From positions 1 through 33,704 of the forward strand of contig JAFWYA010000080.1 of NCBI GenBank assembly GCA_017517815.1: 33,704 bases of DNA, in the 5' to 3' direction. Position numbers and translations under genes: made by a program. The notes below the pieces were generated by a model. That model was not told the DNA's origin and made no database searches. It saw nothing but the letters and a program-made list of their open reading frames with translations. Shown here piece by piece: positions 16,017 to 23,601 of the stretch. Source of the DNA: Clostridia bacterium. Lineage in GTDB: Bacteria > Bacillota_A > Clostridia > Christensenellales > Aristaeellaceae. The stretch's first letter is position 1, and every line of letters begins with the position of its first letter.

Positions 16017-16053
16017 AAAAAGACCCGCTGCCATGTCGACGGCGGGTCTTTTT
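16017..16053 (-). terminator. Terminator of the polytopic membrane protein gene, bidirectional
   Basis: AAAAAGACCCGC/GCGGGTCTTTTT stem lies 8 bases after the minus-strand stop codon at 16061; symmetry allows use on either strand. Confidence 0.85.
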
Positions 16054-16060
16054 GTGTTGA

Positions 16061-17518
16061 TCAGGGCTGGTAGACGATCGTGTTGTTTTCACCGTAATAC
16101 TGAGCAAAAGCTTCGTTCATCCAGTCGGTCGTTTCAAAATTCACCAGATAGCTGGGATTGAGCAGTTTGTTGGCTCTCATGTCTGTGAGAACAATATCTT
16201 CGCCGGGATGGGTTCTCACCAGTTCTGCAACGCTGTCATACCAATCAGCATATTCTCTGGCCTGACCGTCCAGCAGGTGCATGAATGCCGTTACTGCCTG
16301 CAGATTACAGTTGAAGCGCAGGGGATTAAACTGCAAATTCACCGACATTCCGCCTACTGCAAGCATTACAGCCATTGCAGCTGCCAGCATCACCCTGCCG
16401 TCAAACGGCTTTTGCAGGCGGATCTTCAGCCGCTTGAACAGCCATCCCACAAGCCAAAAAAGGTTGATAGGCAGCAAAAACATCAAAATCAGGTAGCAGG
16501 CGTCGGTGTGACGCTCGCCCCAGTAAGAGCTTTGGTACAGAAGGGGAAACATCGACGCGGCCAGCACGCACAGACTCAGCAACGGTAGCCACAGGGCAAA
16601 GCGGAACTTCAGCTGATTGCGTGCGGCAATTTCTACTGCCACAGGGATCATCAGCAGCATGAAAATATACCACCGTGTATCGCGCAGCAGAAATGCCAGG
16701 CTTTCCTCAAAGGAGTCAATAAAGGCTGCAATCAGGCCTACGTCTACGTTCATTGAAGCCTGACGGTTGGCTGTGCCCGGCGCCAGAATGGCGATGAGAT
16801 AGCCCGCCAGCAGGAAGGCAAAGGGCAGCATCATGCGTTTGGGCTGCTTTTTCCACACGATATAAATGCACAGCGCCCCCCATACCACGATGGAGGTAGT
16901 GGAGGTGATCCAGTTGCCACCGCCCATCAGGAAGAAGCCCAGGCACCAAAGCGCCATCTTCCACCATGGAGTTTTGCCGGTGAACAGCGCACGGATGAGG
17001 CTGGTGAACAGCCCAACCCCCATCGCCATAACGCAGGTATAGTTGATCGAGGCACTGAACCAGTATAGCGCTTCATGATAACTGGGCATAAACAGCAGCA
17101 TCAGCAGGGTCAAAAGCATTGCCGCACAGTGTGTGACCTCCGGACGGATGCCCTTACAAAACAGGGGAATCATACCTGCAGCACGCCAAACTGCCCACAA
17201 AAACAGCACAATGGCGATTACAGCGTTGACCCATGTCCATTTTACGCCAAAGATGGAAAACGGCAGCGTCGAGAGAAACATGGAAAAGAAAATGCCGCTG
17301 TAGTCATTGTAGATATCCCATGTGACACGAAATGCTGTGCTGATCGTCTTCAGTAACGAGCCGGTTTCGCGCCACGTGAGCAGTACTGGATACGGCTGGG
17401 TCATATCGTCAGCCAGAGGACGCATGTAAAAACTGATTGCAGTGGTAGGGACCAGTACAGCAAGTAAAATCAACGCCAGCAGCAGACGATATATACGCCA
17501 TGCTCGGGTAGAAAGCAT
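16061..17518 (-). CDS. Polytopic membrane protein, DUF6056-like
   Basis: 485 residues with ten or more hydrophobic helices along the whole length. The N-terminal helix is followed by FYMRPLADDMTQP, which resembles the ADD(Y/F)-type motif after the first helix of DUF6056 and other GT-C-like membrane proteins with no assigned reaction. Later marks are MPSYHEALYWFSASINYTC, GGNWITSTTSIVVWG, LAPGTANRQ and YWGERHTDACYLILMF, then a soluble C-terminal part of about 85 residues. GT-C-like glycan transfer or lipid-linked sugar handling is an inference from the overall plan. GAAAGAAGGA precedes the start. It is monocistronic between terminators and lower in GC than its neighbours. Confidence 0.75.
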   Translation of the reverse strand: MLSTRAWRIYRLLLALILLAVLVPTTAISFYMRPLADDMTQPYPVLLTWRETGSLLKTISTAFRVTWDIYNDYSGIFFSMFLSTLPFSIFGVKWTWVNAVIAIVLFLWAVWRAAGMIPLFCKGIRPEVTHCAAMLLTLLMLLFMPSYHEALYWFSASINYTCVMAMGVGLFTSLIRALFTGKTPWWKMALWCLGFFLMGGGNWITSTTSIVVWGALCIYIVWKKQPKRMMLPFAFLLAGYLIAILAPGTANRQASMNVDVGLIAAFIDSFEESLAFLLRDTRWYIFMLLMIPVAVEIAARNQLKFRFALWLPLLSLCVLAASMFPLLYQSSYWGERHTDACYLILMFLLPINLFWLVGWLFKRLKIRLQKPFDGRVMLAAAMAVMLAVGGMSVNLQFNPLRFNCNLQAVTAFMHLLDGQAREYADWYDSVAELVRTHPGEDIVLTDMRANKLLNPSYLVNFETTDWMNEAFAQYYGENNTIVYQP

Positions 17519-17554
17519 AAATAATCCTTCTTTCGGGAAAATAGTTACTTCTTT

Positions 17555-17583
17555 AGTTTACTTGATAATCATCTGAAAATCAA
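17555..17583 (-). promoter_or_regulatory. Possible promoter of the polytopic membrane protein gene
   Basis: On the minus strand TTGATT, a 17-base spacer and TAAACT lie about 40 bases upstream of the start. The match is moderate. Confidence 0.4.
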
Positions 17584-17610
17584 TGCCCTCTCCCACAAGG
17601 CGGCAAAATG

Positions 17611-17619
17611 TGCTATACT
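17611..17619 (+). promoter_or_regulatory. Extended -10 promoter of recF
   Basis: TGCTATACT lies 38 bases upstream of the recF start; no clear -35 box. Confidence 0.6.
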
Positions 17620-17656
17620 GTATACATTCATTTTCAGCCTGAAAGGAGCGGAGCCC

Positions 17657-18778
17657 ATGCGTTTTACAGCCATCAAACTGCAGCGGTTCCGCAACTATGA
17701 GTCGCTGGCCATTGAGCCGCATCCGGGCATCACGGTGCTCTACGGCCCCAACGGCAGCGGCAAGACCAACCTGCTGGAGGCCATGCACCTTTTGTCGCTG
17801 GGCCGCAGCCACCGCACTGCGCAGGACCGCGAAATGGTGGCATCAGGCGCGCAGAGCTCCATCATTCAGGGGCGCACGCAGCGCACAGACGGCGCGCACG
17901 ACATCGAAATTCGCCTGCATCCGCACGAAAAACCGCATAAGAAGGTGCTTTTGTACGGCAAGCCCGCCCAGCGCATCGGCGACCTGATGGGGCATGCCAC
18001 GGTGGTGATGTTTTCGCCCGAGGACATCCGCATCGTACGCGACGGCCCGGCCGCGCGCAGGCGTTTTGTGGACATGCAGCTGTCGCAGATCCGCCCGGCG
18101 TATCTGCAGGCGCTGAAAACCTACATGACCGTGCTGGAAAGCCGCAACGCCCTGCTCAAGCAGAACAAGCTGTTTGGCGTGAGCGATTTTCTCACCCAGC
18201 TGGAAACGTGGGACGATCAGCTCGCCCGCGCCAGCGTGCCGCTGGTGAAGGCACGGCGGTGGTTTTTAAGCGAGCTCAGCCGCAACGCGTCGGCGCAGTA
18301 TGCGGCAATATCGGAAAACCCGAACGAGCCGTTTGAACTGCGCTATGTGGGCCCGCTTGCGCAGGCGGAGAATGCGTATCAGGAGATGCTTGCAGGTTTG
18401 AGCCGTTCCCGGCGCGAGGACATGCAGCGCATGTACACCACCTTTGGCCCGCACCGCGACGACGTGGCGCTGATGCTGTTTTCGCACGATTTACGCGCCT
18501 TTGGCAGTCAGGGCCAGCTGCGCACAGCGGTTTTGAGCATGAAGCTGGGCGAAATTCGACTGATCACCGACGAGATGGGCGAGCCGCCCACGCTGCTTCT
18601 GGACGATGTTTTCAGCGAGCTGGATTTGAAGCGGCGCAATGCGCTGCTCAAGTCCACCGAGGGGATTCAGACCTTATTGTCCTGCACGGACAGGGCGGAT
18701 GCCGCCGGGGCGAAGGCGGATCAGTTTTTGCGCGTTTGTCAGCGCGCGGATGGCACAGCAGAGTTACAGGAGGGGTGA
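17657..18778 (+). CDS. recF: DNA replication/repair protein RecF
   Basis: 373-residue SMC-like ATPase that binds gapped DNA and, with RecO and RecR, loads RecA at stalled forks. Seen: FRNYE (11-15), Walker A GPNGSGKTNLLEA (30-42), LSLGRSHR, the signature GSQGQLRTAVLSMKLGE (about 293-309) and Walker B LLLDDVFSELD (about 321-331). The length is normal. GAAAGGAG lies upstream of the ATG. In most Firmicutes recF sits in dnaA-dnaN-recF-gyrB; here it stands alone with its own extended -10 promoter, between a membrane protein gene and a convergent secreted-protein gene. The stop codon lies in the loop of its terminator hairpin. Confidence 0.97.
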   Translation: MRFTAIKLQRFRNYESLAIEPHPGITVLYGPNGSGKTNLLEAMHLLSLGRSHRTAQDREMVASGAQSSIIQGRTQRTDGAHDIEIRLHPHEKPHKKVLLYGKPAQRIGDLMGHATVVMFSPEDIRIVRDGPAARRRFVDMQLSQIRPAYLQALKTYMTVLESRNALLKQNKLFGVSDFLTQLETWDDQLARASVPLVKARRWFLSELSRNASAQYAAISENPNEPFELRYVGPLAQAENAYQEMLAGLSRSRREDMQRMYTTFGPHRDDVALMLFSHDLRAFGSQGQLRTAVLSMKLGEIRLITDEMGEPPTLLLDDVFSELDLKRRNALLKSTEGIQTLLSCTDRADAAGAKADQFLRVCQRADGTAELQEG

Positions 18779-18793
18779 AGCCCCTCCTTTTTT
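18768..18793 (+). terminator. Terminator overlapping the recF stop codon
   Basis: AGGAGGGG, loop TGAAG that contains the TGA stop, CCCCTCCT, then a T-run. Confidence 0.85.
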
Positions 18794-18841
18794 AATCTCC
18801 CTTTACACAGGGGAGTCAATTGGTCGTTTCCCATCAACCTC

Positions 18842-18949
18842 CAAGCGAGCCGCGACTCCTTCCGGGGAGCGGCGGTCTGTACAGCACAACAAACAAAGAA
18901 CAACATACCGCCAAGCGAGCCGGGAGGCCTGTTGCCGACCGGCGGTCTG
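18842..18949 (-). repeat. Two terminator-linked palindromic cassettes, copies 3 and 4
   Basis: On the minus strand two cassettes follow the terminator of the 19021 gene: 18949-18912 with a centre almost the same as copy 1 (2720), and 18879-18842 with a different palindromic centre. Each runs from CAGACCGCCG to CGGCTCGCTTG. A CTCCC/GGGGAG hairpin like the end of repeat family 2 sits at 18799-18816. Confidence 0.7.
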
Positions 18950-18964
18950 AGCAGCAGCCCCAAA

Positions 18965-18997
18965 CAAAAAACACCCCGCGCCATAAAATGGCGCGGG
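18965..18997 (-). terminator. Terminator of the secreted W/D/G-tail protein gene
   Basis: On the minus strand CCCGCGCCA-TTTTA-TGGCGCGGG followed by a T-run and GTTTGGGG. The CATTTTATG loop is shared with the terminators at 2665 and 7766. An AAGGGC/GCCCTT hairpin just before it overlaps the stop codon. Confidence 0.8.
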
Positions 18998-19020
18998 CTA
19001 TGGGTTAAGGGCATCAGCCC

Positions 19021-19998
19021 TTACTGCCATCCGTCGCCGCTGCCGGACCATCCGTCGTCCCAGCCGCTGCCTTCGGACCAGCCGGAGGACCATCCGTCAT
19101 CCCAGGAGGAGACGGGGGCAGAGGGAACGTAGGGTTCGGTGGCGGGTGATGAACCGATGTTTTGCTGCCACAGGCGGCGCTGAGCGTCAATACCGTGGCC
19201 GTAGGCAAAGACCGGCAGGCCGGAAGGATCGTAGCTGAGGCGCAGGGGCAGGTAGATCATGGCGGTGGATGCGCCGCCTACGTCGATCCATTCGCCTACA
19301 CTGTAAGCAGGGCCGGTGCTGCCGGACTGGAAGGCCTGACAGTCGGTGATGACGTAGAGGGGCGAGCGTTCCAGGGATACGTTGGCGCTGTCGTAAAAGG
19401 AAAGATCCACCTTGAGGGAAGCGCCGCTTGTGGTGATTGTGGCCTGACCGACGAGGTAGTGGTTGCTGGCGACGATGTCCACCGAGAGTGTGGCGGAAGA
19501 AGACAGATCCACCATGGTGCCCATCTGCCAGTCGCCGCCGAGGGAAACGCCCACGTCGGTGAGGCGCAGGCCTGCGGTGCAGGCGCTGTTGCCCTGCAGG
19601 CGCGGCTGCAGCTGCATGAAGGGCAGGGCGTATACATAGTCGCCCACATACAGGGTGATCAGGTAGGGCGCGGTGCGGTCGCCTGCATAGGGCAGGTAGA
19701 TGACCCCGCTGTCAAAGGTGCCGCTCTGGTAGCCGTAGTCGCGGTCGTAAACGATGGTGCGCGAATCCATCTGCGTAAGGGTGAGGCGCACGGCGGCCGC
19801 CAGCTCGCTGGAGTCGCTGAGATACTTCACCACCCGCACGCCCTGCGTGCTGGCCGACAGCTTGCGGGCCACATAGTCGTCGCTGTTGAGACTGTTCAGG
19901 TCCAGCGTGTCGATATCGATGGTAAAACAGTCCTGCGCAAGGGCGCAGCCCATCAGCATCAGCCCTGCCAGCACGGCTGCAAAAATGCGTCGCAGCAT
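19021..19998 (-). CDS. Secreted protein of unknown function with Trp/Asp/Gly/Ser tail
   Basis: 325 residues; I do not recognise the family. An N-terminal signal sequence ends LMLMGCALAQ, which fits signal peptidase I cleavage after ALA or a weak lipobox at LMGC. The body (about 25-280) is rich in beta-type stretches with Tyr, Ser and Val (GVIYLPYAGD, YLITLYVGDYVYALPF, STAMIYLPLRLSYDPSG). The last 30 residues are a low-complexity tail made of SWDDGWSSGWSEGSG-type units with many Trp. GGAGGA precedes the start. It is divergent from the peptidoglycan-binding protein gene and convergent with recF. A surface role is inferred only from the signal sequence. Confidence 0.8.
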   Translation of the reverse strand: MLRRIFAAVLAGLMLMGCALAQDCFTIDIDTLDLNSLNSDDYVARKLSASTQGVRVVKYLSDSSELAAAVRLTLTQMDSRTIVYDRDYGYQSGTFDSGVIYLPYAGDRTAPYLITLYVGDYVYALPFMQLQPRLQGNSACTAGLRLTDVGVSLGGDWQMGTMVDLSSSATLSVDIVASNHYLVGQATITTSGASLKVDLSFYDSANVSLERSPLYVITDCQAFQSGSTGPAYSVGEWIDVGGASTAMIYLPLRLSYDPSGLPVFAYGHGIDAQRRLWQQNIGSSPATEPYVPSAPVSSWDDGWSSGWSEGSGWDDGWSGSGDGWQ

Positions 19999-20159
19999 GT
20001 TGTTCCTCCTTGGGGATGAGATGCTCGTTCATCTATCCCAACGATTCAGTTTACCATTTTCATGCACGGAATGTGCGTCCTTTCTCTCACATTTCGAAAT
20101 GAAAAGATGACTTTTTCGTAACAAGAGTGTAACATATCATTTACTTTTACGCAACGTTT

Positions 20160-20168
20160 TGCTATACT
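20160..20168 (+). promoter_or_regulatory. Extended -10 promoter of the PG-binding protein gene
   Basis: TGCTATACT lies 54 bases upstream of the start at 20223, identical to the recF box. Confidence 0.6.
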
Positions 20169-20222
20169 GTTTTCACGGGCATTTCACGCCCTTTTCAATC
20201 CATCATCATGGGAGGACTCATC

Positions 20223-21824
20223 ATGAAACGCATTTTGCGCTCCATTCTTGCGTGCGCCCTCGTGCTGGTGCTGCTGCTTTCGTCAGCGCTGGCGGCAACG
20301 AAGTATAAAACGCTTGAATTTGGCTCCAGAGGGTCGGACGTGCTGGCCCTGCAAAAGGCGCTGCAGTCTTTGGGCTTTGATCCCAACGGTACGGACGGCA
20401 AGTTTGGCCGCGGCACCGAAAACGCGGTGAAGGCCTATCAGAGCGCCCGCGGGCTGAAGGCCGACGGCAAGGCAGGCACCCAGACGCTGACCAAACTGTA
20501 TGCCGAGCTGGAAAACAGCTCGGGCAGTTCATCCGGCAGCGCATCGACGCCCACGACCACCAACCCCAACACGCTCAAGTACGGCGACAGCGGCTCGCGC
20601 GTGACGGAGCTGCAGACCAACCTGAAAAAGCTGGGCTATTACACCGGCACGGTGGACGGCCGCTTTGGCGCAGGCACGCAGCGCGCGGTGATCAGCTTCC
20701 AGAAGGCCTGCGGGCTGACGGCTGACGGTCTGGCCGGTACCAAGACGCTGGAGCTGCTGGAAAGCAAAGCCGCCGGTTCGTCCGGATCGTCCTCGTCTTC
20801 CAACTCGTCCAGTTCGTCTTCCAGTACGCCGTCGCGCACGCTGCGCCGCGGCTACACCGGCGAGGACGTCAAAAAGGTGCAGACCCGCCTGAAGGAACTG
20901 GGCTACTACACCGGCAGCATCGACGGCGTGTACGGCACGGGCAGCATCGCTGCGGTCAAGGCCTTCCAGAAGGCCGCGGGCCTGACCGCCGACGGCAACG
21001 CCGGTACCAAAACGTTTGAAAAGCTGTTTGCCTCCTCCGCACCCAGTGCAGGCAGCAGCTCCGGCAGTTCGTCCGGCAGCAGCAGTTCCAGTTCTTCCTC
21101 GGGCACCTACGTCACCCTGCGCCCCGGCGATACCGGCGACAGCGTGAAAAAGCTGCAGAAGGCTCTCAAGGACCTGAAGTACAGCGTATCCACCGACGGC
21201 AAGTACGGCAACGAGACCAAGGAGGCCGTCGCCACCTTCCAGCGCGTCAACGGCCTGACCGCCGACGGCATCGCCGGCGCCAAGACCCAGACGGTGCTCT
21301 ACAGTGGAAATGCCAAAAAGTACGAATCCAATGGCACGTCCTCGTCGGCTGGCTCGGGCTCGTTTGGCTCCGTCAGCGGCCCCAGCGGCAGCGAAGTGCA
21401 ACTTTTGCACTGGTTCAACGAGGTCAAGCCCAACCTCAAGACCGGCCAGAACATCATCGCCTACGAACCGCAAAGCGGCATCAGCTTCACCCTCTATGTC
21501 ATGAGCCGCGGCCGTCATGCCGACGTGGAACCCCTCACCGCCGAGGACACCGCCAAGATGATGCGCGCCTGGAACAACGAGGTCACCTGGACGCCCAAGA
21601 CCGTCTACATCAAACTGCCCGACGGCCGCTGGTCGCTGGCCACCATGCACAACGTGGCTCACGGCAGCCAGGTCATCAGCGGAAACGACTTTGACGGCCA
21701 GAACTGCGTGCATTTCCTGCGCGACATGGACGAATGCGAAAAGAACGACCCCGACTACGGCGTGACCAACCAGAAGGCCATCCGCAAGGCGTGGAAGAAC
21801 CTGACGGGCATTACCGTAGACTGA
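20223..21824 (+). CDS. Secreted protein with four peptidoglycan-binding domains and a conserved C-terminal domain
   Basis: 533 residues. A signal peptide (1-25, ending SALAA) precedes four PG_binding_1 repeats at about 29-95, 117-182, 205-270 and 297-361, each with the G-x-V-x-x-L-Q and L-x-x-DGxxGxxT-x-x-L plan. They are joined by Ser/Gly/Thr linkers (about 98-115, 183-203, 271-294, 368-389). The C-terminal 140 residues (from EVQLLHWFNEVKP) hold RGRHADVEPLTAEDTAKM, TVYIKLPDGRWSLATMHNVA and FDGQNCVHFLRDMDEC, which resemble a domain common at the end of wall-binding proteins of Clostridia where the region reads GHFCIHF and ends in Cys/His-rich residues. Its function is unassigned; transpeptidase-like chemistry with a Cys is possible. 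GGGAGGA at 20209-20215 sets the start at 20223. It is monocistronic. Confidence 0.9.
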   Translation: MKRILRSILACALVLVLLLSSALAATKYKTLEFGSRGSDVLALQKALQSLGFDPNGTDGKFGRGTENAVKAYQSARGLKADGKAGTQTLTKLYAELENSSGSSSGSASTPTTTNPNTLKYGDSGSRVTELQTNLKKLGYYTGTVDGRFGAGTQRAVISFQKACGLTADGLAGTKTLELLESKAAGSSGSSSSSNSSSSSSSTPSRTLRRGYTGEDVKKVQTRLKELGYYTGSIDGVYGTGSIAAVKAFQKAAGLTADGNAGTKTFEKLFASSAPSAGSSSGSSSGSSSSSSSSGTYVTLRPGDTGDSVKKLQKALKDLKYSVSTDGKYGNETKEAVATFQRVNGLTADGIAGAKTQTVLYSGNAKKYESNGTSSSAGSGSFGSVSGPSGSEVQLLHWFNEVKPNLKTGQNIIAYEPQSGISFTLYVMSRGRHADVEPLTAEDTAKMMRAWNNEVTWTPKTVYIKLPDGRWSLATMHNVAHGSQVISGNDFDGQNCVHFLRDMDECEKNDPDYGVTNQKAIRKAWKNLTGITVD

Positions 21825-21827
21825 TTC

Positions 21828-21870
21828 ACAAAAAGGACCGCTTTGCTTCGGCGAAGCGGTCCTTTTTGTG
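21828..21870 (+). terminator. Terminator of the PG-binding protein gene
   Basis: CACAAAAAGGACCGCTT/AAGCGGTCCTTTTTGTG, a 17-pair stem with its own T-run. Confidence 0.9.
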
Positions 21871-21945
21871 AATGAAGCCGCCGCTTTGCGGCGAATGAAG
21901 GGCGGCTGTGCCGCCAGTGAAGCGTATCGCTTCGCGAAACGTGAA
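21871..21945 (+). repeat. Tandem 22-23 bp units of ATGAAG plus palindrome
   Basis: Three units in a row, each starting AATGAAG or AGTGAAG followed by a different palindrome (CCGCCGC-GCGGCG; GGCGG-CCGCC; GCG-TAT-CGC type), then a partial ACGTGAAG. A related AATGAAG-palindrome pair lies at 26875-26920 after the MGH1-like gene. Repeat number is about three and a half. Confidence 0.6.
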
Positions 21946-21959
21946 GAAAAGGGAATGGC

Positions 21960-21989
21960 TTGCCGGTTTTCATACGGCTGTGATAGAAT
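21960..21989 (+). promoter_or_regulatory. Promoter of the AT-rich orphan gene
   Basis: TTGCCG (21960-21965), an 18-base spacer and TAGAAT (21984-21989) with a TGA extension. Confidence 0.5.
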
Positions 21990-22024
21990 GAATGCAGTCA
22001 AAATGAGTTTGCGGAGGCGCGAGC

Positions 22025-22618
22025 GTGAGAAAGAGCATCATCCGTTTCGATGAAAAGATGAGCTGGTGGAAAGGCGATTTCTTTGTTGATGATATGGTCG
22101 CCTTGGCTATAGACAAAGCATATCGTGATTTAATGCGAACGATTCGAGGTTTTTCTTATAATCCAGAGCATGATATGATTTTGAAAAATGCGAAACAAAC
22201 ACTCCATGCATCCATAACAGCAATACTTTCTTCCGAAATAACTACTCAGGAAGAATTTGATGAACTGCATAAAACGACCTGCTATAACTTGATTTCATCA
22301 TTTAAAGAACAGACATTTACAGTGGGACAGGCACAAAAATGGATAAATATGACCTTCAAGTACATACATCTGTTAGACTGTCCAGAAGTGGAAAAGGTGT
22401 ATGAATATTGCCATATTCCCATTGATAGTTACATGCTGAATATCACCAATTATACTATGAGCAAAACATGGAGCAAACTGAATAACTACTGCGAGTATCT
22501 TGAATATCAGAACTGGTTTAGAGATAAATATCCAAATGACATCCCATTAGACAAGGAGTTCTATTTATGGTTGGAGATAGCGAAAAATAGAAGGGATAAC
22601 AGCCAGATTCCGACGTAA
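22025..22618 (+). CDS. AT-rich orphan protein of unknown function
   Basis: 197 residues, no membrane helix or signal peptide. It has many aromatic, Asn, Ile and Lys residues. The body is strikingly AT-rich compared with the GC-rich neighbours, and codons such as ATA, TTA and AAA are frequent: clear signs of recent transfer. FTVGQAQKWINMTFKYIHLL (about 98-117) and CHIPIDSYMLN (about 135-145) look like conserved family blocks shared by uncharacterised Firmicutes proteins, as far as I recall; no catalytic motif is evident. The start is probably GTG at 22025 because GGAGG lies at 22016-22020 region just upstream; ATG at 22058 is the alternative. It is flanked by hairpin repeats on the left and a hairpin with a weak T-run on the right. 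A single-gene accessory or defence role is only a guess. Confidence 0.75.
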   Translation: MRKSIIRFDEKMSWWKGDFFVDDMVALAIDKAYRDLMRTIRGFSYNPEHDMILKNAKQTLHASITAILSSEITTQEEFDELHKTTCYNLISSFKEQTFTVGQAQKWINMTFKYIHLLDCPEVEKVYEYCHIPIDSYMLNITNYTMSKTWSKLNNYCEYLEYQNWFRDKYPNDIPLDKEFYLWLEIAKNRRDNSQIPT

Positions 22619-22630
22619 CGCAAAACAAAT

Positions 22631-22680
22631 CGCACCCGTTCACCGTCCGAAAGACAGTGCGCGGGTGCGTGTTTCTTTTG
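22631..22680 (+). terminator. Likely terminator of the orphan gene
   Basis: CGCACCCG/CGGGTGCG stem with a long loop, followed by TGTTTCTTTTG. The T-run is imperfect. Confidence 0.55.
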
Positions 22681-22761
22681 TTGCGGAAAAACCAGGTATG
22701 GATCGTGAGACGGACTTCGCTTTTCCAGATGTGCCACCGGCGCATGCCGGTTTGTTCAGCG

Positions 22762-23601
22762 TCAGTACGCCTTGGGCTTACATCTCATATCGCTCACGGA
22801 GTACACCGCGATAAACGCATGCGGGTCCACTTTGCGCACATAGTCCATCAGCGCGCGGTACTGCTGCTTGTCCACAATGGTGATGATCTCCTTGTGAACG
22901 GCGTTTTCGTATGCGCCGATGGTCTGGTTGAGGCTGGCGCCGCAGCGCAGGTCGTAGAGGATGTAGTGGACGATGTCATCCACCTTGGGCGATATGATGC
23001 ACACCCTGCGCTTGATGTTCATGCCGAAAATGAAGTGATCCACCACGATGCCGCCAAAGTAGGTGCCCAGCACGCTGAGAACCACGGTTTTGGAATCGTA
23101 GCACAGGGCTGAGGCCAGGGCCACCAGCATGCCGGCCAGCGACATCGCCCGGCCGATCTCCATGTGCAGATACTTGTTCATGATTTTGGCCACGATGTCC
23201 ATGCCGCCGGAGGAGGCATTGTGGCTGAACAGCACCGACACGCCCATGCCCACGATCAGCGTGTAGCACAGCACGTCCAGAATGGGGTCGCCGGTGATGG
23301 ACTGAAAGTTGGGAAACAGCTGCTCCAGCACCGCCATGTAGCCGGGCATCAGGATGGCGCAGAACACCGTCTTTGCGCCAAACTCCGGCCCCACCAGCAA
23401 AAAGCCCACAATGAGCAGAAACACGTTCAAAATCAACGTCAGCGCCGACACCGGCAGGGGGATGAAGTTGCTGATGATCATGGCCAGGGCGGGCGCGCTG
23501 CCGATGGACACCTGACTGGGCAGCATGAAAAAGTAGATGGCGCAGGCAACGACGAGCGTTCCAAAGCAGATGGCAGCGAACTCACGAATGCGGTTTTTCA
23601 T
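22762..23601 (-). CDS. YitT-family membrane protein
   Basis: 279 residues. About five or six membrane helices (residues about 8-200) carry the YitT plan, including MLPSQVSIGSAPALAMII and SHNASSGGMDIVAKIMNKY. The C-terminal cytoplasmic domain is DUF2179 (about 203-275, VCIISPKVDDIVHYILYDL to SDM). The family is widespread in Firmicutes and of uncertain function; the DUF2179 part resembles small ligand-binding domains. The first codon overlaps the stop of the AraC gene (ATGA), so the two form an operon with coupled translation. GGAGG within the araC 3' end serves as ribosome binding site. Confidence 0.92.
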   Translation of the reverse strand: MKNRIREFAAICFGTLVVACAIYFFMLPSQVSIGSAPALAMIISNFIPLPVSALTLILNVFLLIVGFLLVGPEFGAKTVFCAILMPGYMAVLEQLFPNFQSITGDPILDVLCYTLIVGMGVSVLFSHNASSGGMDIVAKIMNKYLHMEIGRAMSLAGMLVALASALCYDSKTVVLSVLGTYFGGIVVDHFIFGMNIKRRVCIISPKVDDIVHYILYDLRCGASLNQTIGAYENAVHKEIITIVDKQQYRALMDYVRKVDPHAFIAVYSVSDMRCKPKAY

